NCBI GenBank assembly: GCA_023443515.1
Contig: JAEZUC010000013.1
Location: 1-38,702, forward strand
Source of the DNA: Bacillota bacterium
GTDB taxonomy: Bacteria > Bacillota > Clostridia > Acetivibrionales > DSM-1351
DNA: 38,702 bases
Direction of reading: 5' to 3'
Under the pieces are notes generated by a model. It was given only the letters and a program-made list of their open reading frames with translations, searched no databases and was not told the DNA's origin. The position numbers and the translations under genes were made by a program. Below, one piece after another: positions 1-10,700 of this stretch; the stretch's first letter is position 1, and each line of letters starts with the position of its first letter.

Positions 1-3000
1 CTATGGGCAGGTATGCACCTCCTGATTTTAGAATTCCAATAATTCCAATAACCATTTCAATGGAGCTGTTTGCCATAATTCCCACTATGGTTTCCCTTTT
101 CACACCTGCATTTCTTAAATGCCTTGCTAATTGATTTGCCTTCTCGTTTAATTCACCATAAGTAAAGCTTGCAGTTATAAAATGGTTGTTTTTTCTTCCC
201 TCATTTGCTTTCAACCTATCATTTACGTCAAAATAATGTTTGCTGATTTCCAAATTGAGTTTATCGTCCATAAAATCTATAAACGGGTAATTTATATTTG
301 ACAAGTCCGGGTATTGTTCCTGTTTCATATTTTGTTTGCTGTATGCCAGATAGTCATCAAAGCAATTGGCATTGGATTTTAATCCATACTTGCCTGCACT
401 TTCAGCAAGGTCTGCACCGGGCTGTGCATGAAGCTTTCCCCAGTCAAGCCCCTTAAAGAACGGATACCTTTCCAGTAAATTTTCAAGCATACGGATGCTC
501 TCAGCAGCGTCTTCCACTGTAAAGAAGGGCAGTCCTGCTATTAAATTTATTTTGACTTCAATGTTGTCAAAATCAGAACAGTTGTTAAAGAACTCCAGAA
601 TTTGTTCATTTTCAGGCTGAGGTTTGACCATTCCCTGTTTGTTGAGCTGATTTCTATGTCTCTCGGACAGGCTGCATAAGTCTATGTTAAGGTTTACGTA
701 TTTAAAGGTTTGGGAAATCAGTCTTATTACTTCCTTGTCTGGCAGAGTCCAGAAGTAGAAAGAGCAAAAATGTTTTTTAAGATTTATTCCTTCCCAAATA
801 CTTTTGTAGTACTCCAAAGTATCACATCCGGCTACCTCAAAATCGAACATAAATGTGGAGGTATACCCCATGACAGCTCTGATATCTTTTCTAACCTCTT
901 CCGGCCTCCGCAAAAACGGCTTTATTCTTCCGAATGTTTTCTTTTGTGCTGTTCTGCATCCTCCACAGTAAAAGCAATTCGCATAACAGCCCTTACCTGT
1001 GAAAATATAGAAGTACTGAGAATATAGTGGATCCTCCTTGCGTACAAAGAGCTTGTCCATATGAGACAGATATATATTTTGTGAATTTTCTTCATTTTGT
1101 ATGTAGCTTATCTCATTTATTACAATTTCTCCATTTCTTTCATAAACACAATTGGGGATATATTCAGCCTTTTGACATATTTTCAGAAGCGGTAATTCAC
1201 CGTCTCCCAGAATAATATAATCTACAAGCTTATTCCCCGTTAAATCCCTCCAATAGTAGGATGCTGTATTACCTCCTATCACTACGGATATACTCGCATC
1301 ATATTCTTTGACTATTTTGCATATTTCCAAAGAACGTGCAATGTGAGGAAACCATTTCATACTTACTCCCACCAGCTTTGGCTTTATAGTACGTAAAAGT
1401 TCTCCTATATTCTCTTTTAATTCCTCATATGTACCTGTAGTGTCATTCCACTGGCAATATGCCTCTATTCCATTCCTTCTCAGATATGAGGCCAGATATA
1501 ATATTCCCGTTGACGCAGTCCCTGTAGTATCCCCCAAAAGCAGCACGGGTGCAATACTTTCCTCAGGGTCAGCTTGTCCCGTTATATCGGTCTGTGTCTC
1601 CCTGATATCCCTGTCACCTGCTTCATATTCTTCAATAGAGCAGCTTTCCGAGGTTAATAATTTGTCTGTGCCTCCAATATGCAACAAGTTACAAAAATCC
1701 AGTTCCATTATAAGCTTAATGAAATCTATAAAACTCGTGGATATATTGAAAACCCTTTTGTTCCATTTAAAATAATCTTTTATACTGTCTGATTTGCTGC
1801 TAAGAACAATATAATTATTTTCATCCATTGCCAAGGATTCATAGATTTGCTTTAAAGTACTGGTTCCGTCAAACTTTTCTAAAGCAGACAGTACCTGTGT
1901 ACTTACTAGGACAATATTTCCTTTATTTGTTTTAACCATTTTCAGGTCTTCATTTTTTTCAACAAGGTTACTGACGCTAAAAAGGTTCTTTGAATCAAAT
2001 AAGTGTATGTATTCATTCTTTGAGTAAACACAATCCTCCAGCGCCTTTATCAAGGATGGACTGATTTTCCCTTCAAGTACTTTATTATATACATCTACCA
2101 GTGCCATATCAAAACAAACTGCTATGCTGTCCGGTGTTCGTTCTGCCTGCTCCTCAAATAATTCAAAAAGAGTTTTACCCTTTTCATACTGGGTAGCTGT
2201 ATCGTTAAATTCATTTAAAATACAATTTGCCTCAGAATCCTTAACAATACTAATTTCAGAGATCTCACAAAAGGGATTTTCTACTATATCCTTCAGTATA
2301 TCCATAAAAACACTGCTGATATTTGTTATTGAAGATTCTTCGAAAGCATTGGAATTGTACGTCAGTGCCAACCTTATATTTTGTGTCAGCATGGAAACCT
2401 CAACAGTAAGGTCAAAGTCAGTCATTTCCTTGATAGAATATGAGTTTATTGACAGACCGGGACCTTTTTCTGTCAGCATTCTGTCTATAGGATAGTTTTC
2501 AACTATAACAATAGAGTCAAACAGTGTGCTGTTTTTATCTATATCACTATAGGATTTTATATCAACAAGTGCAGTACTTCCAAACTCTTCTCTGTTTCCC
2601 GTTGCCTCATCAACCGCTTTTAATAAGTCAATTATTTTAGTATTTCCGCTACTATTTATTCTCATGGGAATGGTGTTAATAAATAGCCCTACTATATTTT
2701 CAACATTCTTAATACATGACTGCCTGCCTGATATGGTAGTGCCAAATAAAACATCATCTGTATCAGAATATTTTTGCAACAGAATTCCCCAAGCACAATA
2801 CATGAGGGTTGCAATAGTTATTTCATTGCTCGTTGCAAAAGCTGCTACCCTGTCTCCTAATTCAGCAGGAAAAATACTGACATGCTTGCCGGCTTTGAAC
2901 GCATCTGTCCCTTTATTACAATAGGGAAGGCTTGTCTTTTTATCAAATCCCTTTAAATATTCAAACCAGTACTCTTTCTGTCTGTCCTTTGGCTGTTCCA

Positions 3001-3577
3001 AACACCATCTTATAAAATCTTCGTACTTTCCCTTAACCGTTCTTTGTACTTCTCTTCCTTCACAGAGGGCGTTATAAGCATTTAAGAATTCCTTAATTAA
3101 AATACCATTGCTCCAACCATCAAATAAGATATGATGATAGGTGAGAACCATTTCTTGCTCATTTTCGTTAATTCTCAGTAGTGAAACCCTGAAAGGGTTT
3201 ATTTCAAGATCTACTCCGGTTTCCCAGTCACTTTTAAAAAAACCTTCTCTGGAATCAGCTAATGTACTGTCATCCTTATCTGAGAGGTCATAAATTTCTA
3301 TGGGGATTTCAAAATCTCTTTGAACTATCTGTACAGGTTTTTCTATGCCCTTCCACCTGAAAACAGTTCTTAAAGCAGTATTAGTGTCAACTATGTGTTT
3401 CCATGCTCTTGTAAATATATCAGGATCCACACTCCCTGACAGCTTCAGGCACAACTGCTCTATATACAAGCCACTTTCAGGATTATTTATGTAATCAAAT
3501 AACATCCCGAATTGCATATGGCTCAAAGACAATATGTTCTCTACATTCTCTCTTGATAGCTTATTTGACTGTATCAA
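1..3577 (-). CDS. NRPS: condensation domain plus adenylation domain interrupted by a B12/radical SAM insert (partial)
   Basis: Open reading frame leaving the window on the left; about 1,192 codons are visible. The start is TTG at 3577: an in-frame stop lies two codons upstream and AAAGGTGGG sits just before it. Residues about 10-455 are a condensation domain with the HHILFDG motif (H148, H149, D153). An adenylation domain begins at about 470 (LFEEQAERTP), reaches IAVCFD near 488 and is then interrupted. The insert of about 640 residues holds a PqqD-like helical segment (about 545-640), a B12-binding fold (about 675-815, with GILYLASYL and VVIGG) and a radical SAM core with C864-x3-C868-x2-C871. 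The A domain resumes near 1130 with FTYGELNEKAN and continues as GGAYLPI at the edge. I checked the reading frame by hand at both junctions, the Cys motif and the left edge. Last visible gene of a minus-strand operon; specificity residues lie outside the window. Confidence 0.9.
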   Translation of the reverse strand, partial: MIQSNKLSRENVENILSLSHMQFGMLFDYINNPESGLYIEQLCLKLSGSVDPDIFTRAWKHIVDTNTALRTVFRWKGIEKPVQIVQRDFEIPIEIYDLSDKDDSTLADSREGFFKSDWETGVDLEINPFRVSLLRINENEQEMVLTYHHILFDGWSNGILIKEFLNAYNALCEGREVQRTVKGKYEDFIRWCLEQPKDRQKEYWFEYLKGFDKKTSLPYCNKGTDAFKAGKHVSIFPAELGDRVAAFATSNEITIATLMYCAWGILLQKYSDTDDVLFGTTISGRQSCIKNVENIVGLFINTIPMRINSSGNTKIIDLLKAVDEATGNREEFGSTALVDIKSYSDIDKNSTLFDSIVIVENYPIDRMLTEKGPGLSINSYSIKEMTDFDLTVEVSMLTQNIRLALTYNSNAFEESSITNISSVFMDILKDIVENPFCEISEISIVKDSEANCILNEFNDTATQYEKGKTLFELFEEQAERTPDSIAVCFDMALVDVYNKVLEGKISPSLIKALEDCVYSKNEYIHLFDSKNLFSVSNLVEKNEDLKMVKTNKGNIVLVSTQVLSALEKFDGTSTLKQIYESLAMDENNYIVLSSKSDSIKDYFKWNKRVFNISTSFIDFIKLIMELDFCNLLHIGGTDKLLTSESCSIEEYEAGDRDIRETQTDITGQADPEESIAPVLLLGDTTGTASTGILYLASYLRRNGIEAYCQWNDTTGTYEELKENIGELLRTIKPKLVGVSMKWFPHIARSLEICKIVKEYDASISVVIGGNTASYYWRDLTGNKLVDYIILGDGELPLLKICQKAEYIPNCVYERNGEIVINEISYIQNEENSQNIYLSHMDKLFVRKEDPLYSQYFYIFTGKGCYANCFYCGGCRTAQKKTFGRIKPFLRRPEEVRKDIRAVMGYTSTFMFDFEVAGCDTLEYYKSIWEGINLKKHFCSFYFWTLPDKEVIRLISQTFKYVNLNIDLCSLSERHRNQLNKQGMVKPQPENEQILEFFNNCSDFDNIEVKINLIAGLPFFTVEDAAESIRMLENLLERYPFFKGLDWGKLHAQPGADLAESAGKYGLKSNANCFDDYLAYSKQNMKQEQYPDLSNINYPFIDFMDDKLNLEISKHYFDVNDRLKANEGRKNNHFITASFTYGELNEKANQLARHLRNAGVKRETIVGIMANSSIEMVIGIIGILKSGGAYLPI

Positions 3578-3613
3578 ACGTTACCCACCTTTTTTTTTTA
3601 TTTCTTAACAGTT

Positions 3614-5251
3614 CTACTCAATATTTAAAAAATACTCAGCGATTTGCAAATCAATACGTACCAGGCTGGTAAATAACTTATTCTTTTCATTATTAAACCT
3701 TACGGCAGCTTCTTTTATGCAGGAAGCATTCAGCAATTCAGATGATATCTTGTTGGCCTTTTCAATATCCCAATTATCCTGAGCTAAATCCAATAGAGAT
3801 TTAAACCATTTTGCCATTAAACTGTTTATTTCCGAGCAGTTATTTTTGTGATTGACAATAAAGTCATTTAAGATATTTTGGGCTTTTTCATATTGTTTTG
3901 CGGCAAACTGTCTCTTCAGATATATCAGCAGTGTTTGGAACTGGCAGGAGTAGTAATTGATAAGTCTTAAGGAGTAGTCACTTTCCTTGTCCAGATAATT
4001 AGTATAATCAGACAGATAATTATAAAAAGGTGTAATCCTTTCATCAACAAATTTATATCCGTATTCATTATACTCAGGGGATGAGAGCAATAAATTATCT
4101 TCTTTTATTTTTTCATATAGTACTGTGCCGGTAAATATTTTCACCCTGCTGATAACTAAGTGTATAATATTTGCAAATTGATATTCTTCCATAAATTCTA
4201 TATTACTTCGTAAACCTTCAAAGGTAGAATATGGATTAAAATTTATAAATCCCGGTACAACATTTATTTCATACTTTCTACAAGCCTCTGCTGCTCTGAC
4301 ATTGTCCGAAACTGAAGCATACTTCTGATAGAATTTTAAGTCGTTTTCATTTGCAGACTCATAACCTATACATGCTCCGCATAATCCTGACTTTTTTAAT
4401 AAATCAATCAAAGCCTCATCCGCTTTTCTGAAGAACTCTGCACGCAGGTCAACGAAATATGAAATATTGAGTTTTCGGTTGATTATTTCTTCCGCTATGC
4501 CACGTACTCTTTTTAAGTTAATGCCCGGGTCTTCAAAGCTTCCGTCAATGAAATTAAATGTTCTTACTCCATATTCCTTTACAATGTATTCTATCTCATC
4601 AACAACATCTATGGGTTCCCTGCCTCTCCACTTTTTCCAGAATAACTGGGAAGCACAAAAACTGCATTTTCCTGTACAACCTCTGGAGGACGAGATAACT
4701 GCGGTCTTTAGATTGTTTTCTTTTAATATATCCCTTGCAGGCCATGGTAGGTCTCCTATATTTTCTATCAGATTTCTAGGGGGATTAACTATAATACCTT
4801 CTCTAGTTCGGTATATTAACCCCTCAATATTTTCTAAACTCTTACCCTCGTTCAGATGTTCAACCAGCTCCAGCCATGTATGCTCGCCTTCCCCTCTGAT
4901 TACAAAATTTACTAGCGGGAGCTGTTCCATTATTTCTCTGAAATTGTATGTTGGAAGGGTACCTCCGATACAAAACAATGTATCCTGCATTATATTGTGA
5001 ATTGCTCCAACAACTTTGCAAACACCATTTCTGGAAATATCATACATCGGCAAGCCAACTATATCCGGCTTGAACTCTTCGATTCTTTTATAGTCAATGT
5101 TATCCTCAGACTGTCCCAATAATAAAACTTCATAACCACTTTTCCTTAAATAAGATGCAATATAAGAGATTCCTATTTCCTCAAAAGTTTCCCTCATTCC
5201 ATAACAATATACTGACAGCAGCAGTATTTTTATTTTCTTTTCACCGCCCAT
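3614..5251 (-). CDS. B12-binding-domain radical SAM protein
   Basis: About 545 residues. The N-terminal third resembles a cobalamin-binding Rossmann domain (IGISYIASYLRKSGYEV, then PDIVGLPMY and FCIGGTLPTYNF). The radical SAM core follows with C192-x3-C196-x2-C199 (GCTGKCSFC). The C-terminal 150 residues are helical and unassigned. The chosen start is ATG 5251, preceded by AGGAGAGGTG; a GTG 39 bases upstream (5290) is less likely. Members of this B12-rSAM class act as methylases, ring-forming enzymes and other oxidoreductases, so the reaction cannot be named. It sits between the dikinase and the second NRPS with gaps of 61 and 36 bases, so it most likely modifies the peptide or a building block. 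The classic DxHxxG base-off motif is not evident. Confidence 0.85.
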   Translation of the reverse strand: MGGEKKIKILLLSVYCYGMRETFEEIGISYIASYLRKSGYEVLLLGQSEDNIDYKRIEEFKPDIVGLPMYDISRNGVCKVVGAIHNIMQDTLFCIGGTLPTYNFREIMEQLPLVNFVIRGEGEHTWLELVEHLNEGKSLENIEGLIYRTREGIIVNPPRNLIENIGDLPWPARDILKENNLKTAVISSSRGCTGKCSFCASQLFWKKWRGREPIDVVDEIEYIVKEYGVRTFNFIDGSFEDPGINLKRVRGIAEEIINRKLNISYFVDLRAEFFRKADEALIDLLKKSGLCGACIGYESANENDLKFYQKYASVSDNVRAAEACRKYEINVVPGFINFNPYSTFEGLRSNIEFMEEYQFANIIHLVISRVKIFTGTVLYEKIKEDNLLLSSPEYNEYGYKFVDERITPFYNYLSDYTNYLDKESDYSLRLINYYSCQFQTLLIYLKRQFAAKQYEKAQNILNDFIVNHKNNCSEINSLMAKWFKSLLDLAQDNWDIEKANKISSELLNASCIKEAAVRFNNEKNKLFTSLVRIDLQIAEYFLNIE

Positions 5252-5312
5252 TCTGGCACCTCTCCTCTGTTTATTTAGATTTTGGTACACTAAGCTGCAA
5301 TTTTTTCTCTAT

Positions 5313-7751
5313 CTAACGTGATATAAGAGTAACTTTATTATTAATACCATCCAATTCGATTTGGTCATCGTTTTGGATTAATCCAAAAACACCTGTTACA
5401 CCATATAAAACCGGAATTCCCATTTCTCTTGCAATTATCCCCATGTGGTCAAAGGGAGAGCCCTCTTCAAAAATAATTCCTTTTACTCTGCTCAGGATTT
5501 CAAGCAAATCTCCGCAGTGTCCGTGGGGTAAAACAAGTATTCTGTCCTCCTCCAGATACTCCGGCATACCCACATGTACTTTACCTGTTACTTTTTTCCT
5601 CAGCCCCGAAATTCCTGACAAAGTCAATCCTTTGCCATTGTTTTCACTAATCGGCGTTTCTCCTGGCCCTCCGTGTCCGTAAGGGAATTCACCGGGTTCC
5701 CTGCCTAAAAACCAAGGAGCCAGCATTCTTCTTTGTTCCTTATATAGTTGCTTTCTTGCTTCAATTTGTGCTTTATAGTCTGTCTTATTCAAAAGCATAT
5801 TCTTTATCTCATCCAGCTTTAAAAAGTATATATCTTCGGTATTTTCTATTGTTCCTTCATCAGCTAATATTTTTGATGAGGCATCTATAGCAAGCCTTAG
5901 ATATCCTGATGATGAAAGATCTATGTAAAAATTGTGATTATCATTTACAAGAAAAGCTTTTTCAGCCATATTGAGCATTCTTAAAAATTCGCTCTTTTTG
6001 CTGTCATCTATTTTTCCCAGTAGGCGTTCTTTTACATTTTCTTTATTTTTCATAGTTTCATTTATTGTGTTTGACAAGGCATCTGCATCCATAAACAGGA
6101 ATTCACGTATCCTAGGTAAAACAGCTTGGGGTTTTTCAAGAACTACCTTATCCAGACATCGTGAACCTATTCCTACAGCTGCAAAATCCTCTGCATACAC
6201 ATTCAGTTGACCAATCAATTCTTTTCCTCCGGTTACATCGCTTAACCGTGCATATATCAAATCTGTACTGTAACTGGAAAAGAACAGGTTTTTCAATTCA
6301 GCATTGTCGTTAATTGTCTTTGCCATTTCGGAAAGGTAAAGCCTTTCTTTTGTTAATATGCTTACGTTATAAATCAGACTGCAAAAATCATCCAGACCTA
6401 TTTCGCCGAATTCTTTTTTGCAGTACTCTTGAAAGATATTTATATAATTACCCGACTCAACAATTGTCCAATGATACTCCATAGTCTTTTTAATATATTC
6501 AAGTGCAGACTCAATAAAATCACAGGCTTCATGTGATGATACCTTTCTTCCTATATAGGTTCTCATCTTATTTATCAGCTTCAAAAATTCGGGAAGATAT
6601 ATGTCCTGAAATGCAATTTCACCATTATCATATAATGAGTCCAGCTTTGCCCCTAATTTCCTTCTTTGTTCTTCTGTGTCCAAATTGTCTTCTAGGGACA
6701 AGTCCTTGCTTCTGGTGTAAATGTATCCGTTTTGGATAGTAAACTCATCACAATAGCCATGCCCTGCTTCTGCAGCACCTTTATTAAAATAATGTCTCGA
6801 CAGTATTGTCACTTCCTCTTCCAGAGGCTTAAAGGGGCTTTCTTCCCACAAAAACCAGGTGTATTCAGAACATCCCAGTTTTTCAGTGTCAACGGGGAAG
6901 TTTTTGTTTTTAAATGTTGTTATGGGTCTTGCCTGTAATATGTATATTTTACCGTTACTTACAGTCCATTCTATGTCCTGATAATACTTTAGTACCTGCT
7001 CAATTTGTAAAAATGTATTGAACAGGTTGCCTATCTCCGTATCCTGGATTTTTTTCATGCTATCAGGTATATTACATTCCAGTACACAACCGTTATTTTT
7101 ATCGATTTTATATAGTGAAGAAATTGTCTCTCCTGCAACAAATTTTGAACAGATACCGTTTACGACATTTATATCCATGAAATTTTCATTCATATCAATG
7201 GTGTCTGCAGTAAAAGTAACCCCTGACATTGTTCCCTCAATAAATTCCTGGATGATTATTCCCATTTTCATATTATCAAGACCAATACCATTTTCGCATA
7301 TATAAGCTAATGCCCTGTCACTGAACAGAGACTGATAGCATTTTAATATGGCTGCCTTTACTTCATTGACATTTTCCAGACCTACGTAGGACTCAAATAT
7401 TCCCGCCATACTGGAAAACTCCAGGTCTTCACATATTGCAGATGACCTCACGGCAAATTTTGCATGAGCATTTTCCTGAAGCATTTCATCTAAATGCTTT
7501 TGAATTAAATCCTCAACCTTCGCCGGAATTTTACATGCAGCTATAAAATTCCTTATCTCATTGGATTTTTTAAGGTAGTCATGCTCCTTGTAACAGAAGT
7601 TATTAAAATCCATAATATCAGAAAAAATCTCTTTTGATAAAGCAAATCCTTTTGGCACGGCAAACCCGCTTTTGAGTAATTTTGCCAATGTAACTGCCTT
7701 GCCTCCAAAAATATTTTTGTCTTGGGTTATTACCTCTAAATTTCCAATCAT
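5313..7751 (-). CDS. PEP-synthase / rifampin-phosphotransferase-like dikinase
   Basis: 812 residues. Residues about 1-285 form a PPDK/PEP-synthase-type ATP-binding domain (GGKAVTLAKLLKSGFAVPKG, FAVRSSAICEDL, MSGVTFTADT, ending ILQARPITT). The C-terminal about 100 residues are the swivelling phosphohistidine domain, with the presumed phosphate-carrying His769 in SPFDHMGIIAREMGIP. The middle, about 290-700, has no motif I recognise and probably receives the acceptor substrate, as in rifampin phosphotransferases. ATG 7751 has an AAGGAG site. The PEP/pyruvate barrel of true PEP synthase is absent, so central metabolism is unlikely. Placed inside an NRPS operon, phosphorylation of the peptide, a precursor or the finished compound (self-protection) is the natural inference. 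The substrate is unknown. Confidence 0.82.
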   Translation of the reverse strand: MIGNLEVITQDKNIFGGKAVTLAKLLKSGFAVPKGFALSKEIFSDIMDFNNFCYKEHDYLKKSNEIRNFIAACKIPAKVEDLIQKHLDEMLQENAHAKFAVRSSAICEDLEFSSMAGIFESYVGLENVNEVKAAILKCYQSLFSDRALAYICENGIGLDNMKMGIIIQEFIEGTMSGVTFTADTIDMNENFMDINVVNGICSKFVAGETISSLYKIDKNNGCVLECNIPDSMKKIQDTEIGNLFNTFLQIEQVLKYYQDIEWTVSNGKIYILQARPITTFKNKNFPVDTEKLGCSEYTWFLWEESPFKPLEEEVTILSRHYFNKGAAEAGHGYCDEFTIQNGYIYTRSKDLSLEDNLDTEEQRRKLGAKLDSLYDNGEIAFQDIYLPEFLKLINKMRTYIGRKVSSHEACDFIESALEYIKKTMEYHWTIVESGNYINIFQEYCKKEFGEIGLDDFCSLIYNVSILTKERLYLSEMAKTINDNAELKNLFFSSYSTDLIYARLSDVTGGKELIGQLNVYAEDFAAVGIGSRCLDKVVLEKPQAVLPRIREFLFMDADALSNTINETMKNKENVKERLLGKIDDSKKSEFLRMLNMAEKAFLVNDNHNFYIDLSSSGYLRLAIDASSKILADEGTIENTEDIYFLKLDEIKNMLLNKTDYKAQIEARKQLYKEQRRMLAPWFLGREPGEFPYGHGGPGETPISENNGKGLTLSGISGLRKKVTGKVHVGMPEYLEEDRILVLPHGHCGDLLEILSRVKGIIFEEGSPFDHMGIIAREMGIPVLYGVTGVFGLIQNDDQIELDGINNKVTLISR

Positions 7752-7785
7752 TATAAATCTCCTTTTGCAAGTTTTATGTCATTCC

Positions 7786-10700
7786 TCAAAAATAGATACT
7801 TCCTGTTTCCATTTTGATTATCCTATCTGCACAATCAAAATATCTGTCATCATGGGTGACTGCTATTACACATTTACCACGGGTCTTTAAGTCCGGCAGC
7901 AAGGTTCTGTAAAAGAACATCTTGAATTCGGGGTCCTGATCAGCTGCCCACTCATCAAAAAGTAAAACGGGTCTGTCTTCAAGGTAGGTAATTAAAAGTG
8001 CAAGCCTCTTTCTCTGTCCGGTAGATAATTTCAACGTATCAAATTCACCGTCTTCTATATGAACCTTTTCGCTTAAGCGAAGCAGCTCAAGATACTTTTT
8101 AATATCATCAGATTTGCTTATAGAATCTACTCCATAAAGCCTTTTGAATAAATAAAAGTCACTGAAAACTGTAGAGAACTTTTCAACCAGTTCGCTAATC
8201 TCCGTTTTTACTCCGTTAAGAGTAATTTCACCGTTATCAGGCTTATATAATCCTGTAATAAGCTTAGCCAGTGTTGACTTACCGCTACCGTTACCTCCCG
8301 TGATAAATATAATTTCACCTGATTTGAAGGTACAATCTATTGGCCCAACCTTGAATGTTTCACTATTTTCATTTATATAGCTGTATTCCACCCCTTGCAA
8401 TGAAATATTCAGCTTTTCGGAGAAATCAACCCCTGAAGCTTTTGGTTCATTATCGGAAGTTCCCATACTCGGAAGCTGTTCTATCAATTCATTTATTCTG
8501 CTATAGCTGATTCTCACCTGAAATATATTAGGTATAGTGCTTAACAGGCCATGTACAGGCCCTGTCATGTAAAGAAAAACCAAAACATAATTTTTTAGTT
8601 CAGTATTTTCTATATTATTTAGGAATACCGGAAAAAAAAACACCACAACGCCTATAACCAAGGTAAACATCAGCTCACCTATAATAAAAACATTATTAAA
8701 TTTCATGTCTCCGCATATCCGTTTTTCCTTATAGGTATGACATTTATCTTTCATATCTTCTGAAAATTGCTTCCGTTTAAGCTTATTCAGGTATAATTCT
8801 TTAAATCCTCCGGTCAGATCATTTATAAATCCAAAAAATGTATTTTGTATGTCCCTTGTCTGTTCCCAATATTTGTTAGCTGATCTCCCCATAACAAAAT
8901 ACAGGCCTGCTGCAACCAGTATTACCATTATAGAAATAATAAGGCCCATGATATTTATAATTCCAAGGTAGATTAAGCAGCATATCAGCGTTACCAGACT
9001 TGTAATACCGGTGATAACAACATTTGCAAAGTTACTGATTACCTCGGTATCGTTGTTCAGTCCTGCATAAATTCTACCGTTTTCAATACTCTCAATTGAT
9101 TGGTATGGTGCATTCAGAATTCTGTCAATCATCATTATACGTTTTGAATATACATCTTCGTTTGTTATATTAACCAGCATGTTTCTCAATAGCCTTTGCC
9201 CGGCAACATAAATTACTATGCCTGCTATAAAGTATAAAAACAGGCCTTTTTGAAACTCCTTGCCTCCGTTAACAGCCTGATTTATTATAAATATAATCAA
9301 GGCATTTCCAAAGCCGCTGAACACGCCTAATATTGCCATTATAAAAAGAGGTCTGTTATTTTTTTTATTTTTTTTAAAGATAAAGTTTAAATTTAAAAAT
9401 ACTATAACCATAATTGCAAGTATGAACAAACTTATGACTGCTGACATTAAGGTAACCGGAGCCCACACCTTTACGAAGTTCCAGGGAAGTCCCCAGTATA
9501 AAACCTCAGGAATACTATACAGGCAATAGCCGAAGCCAACTACAAAGACCGCTGATAGTATGGTACTGACAAAGCATTTGATTTTACTACCCGCAAATTT
9601 TCTATTACCTTTTAATATCTGGAAAATAAAATGTAAAATCAGAACAAGAAGAATTAGTATTATTGAAACCGCAATACAACTGATTGTCACTGAAACATTA
9701 TCTATAATCAAATATATATCATCTTGTGGAACAGCCGTTTCCCTGTCCAGTATAATATCAATAATTCCCTGTCCCAAAGTTTGTACATAGCTTGAATTAA
9801 GATTTGCCAAAACTGCTACTCCAAGCTTTTCCGCCGGCCTGAAAACAATAAAGGAAGAGTAATTGGGATTACTTCCTCCGTGGGAAAGCTCACCACCGCC
9901 ACTTTGAAAAACTGACCAGCCCGCTGCATATGAAGAGCCGTCTATGAAAGGCCTCACAGTTCTGTCCGGAATATGTGATTCCTCAATAAGCTTTTTATCA
10001 TGTACACTATTGCTTGTTCCCATCTGTATTTTCAGCCATCCGGCAATGTCATTTATATTGGATATAAAATATCCTGCCGGAGTGTTTCCCCTGTATATGG
10101 GTGCATTATATTCCAGTGGCCTTAAAAACCCTACTTTGTAACCCTTGGCTATAACACCTTTCTCACTGGCCTGTTCTCTGAAAAGGAACGTGTTGTTAAG
10201 ACCATATGGGTTAACTATATTATCCTGCATGTACTTCTCATAGCTTTCTCCCGTAACAATTTTTATCAGCAGTCCTAACACATCGTAGTTTATAGTTGCG
10301 TATGAATATTCCGTCCCGGGATAGTATTGAAGCTCACTGCCCACAAGAGTTTTTACAGTATCTTCTAAGGCATTCTCTTTCTGGTCCGGTTTTATGTAAC
10401 CTATTGATTCAAAGGGAATTCCGCTTGTATGGTGCAGAAATTGTTCAACAGTAATATCAACAGCCTCTCCTTTATATTTCAACTTGAGCCAGGGTATGTA
10501 TTTATTTATAGAATCCTCTAATTTTATAAGTCCCTTTTCCTGAAGCTGCAATATTCCGAGGGCAGTAAAAGCTTTACTGTTTGAGCCCAACTCAAATAAT
10601 GTATTTTCAGTTACCTTTTCCTTCCTCTTTAAATCCGAATAACCAAAGCTATTTTTATAAATATCTCTGTCATCCTTTACTACAACAACAGACAAACCCG

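Noticed and set aside
710..2924. Several plus-strand ORFs of 62-123 codons
   Set aside because: They lie opposite the long minus-strand NRPS frame, have no ribosome sites and no family features.
5313..7751. True phosphoenolpyruvate synthase
   Set aside because: The C-terminal PEP/pyruvate-binding barrel is missing and the phosphohistidine domain ends the protein.
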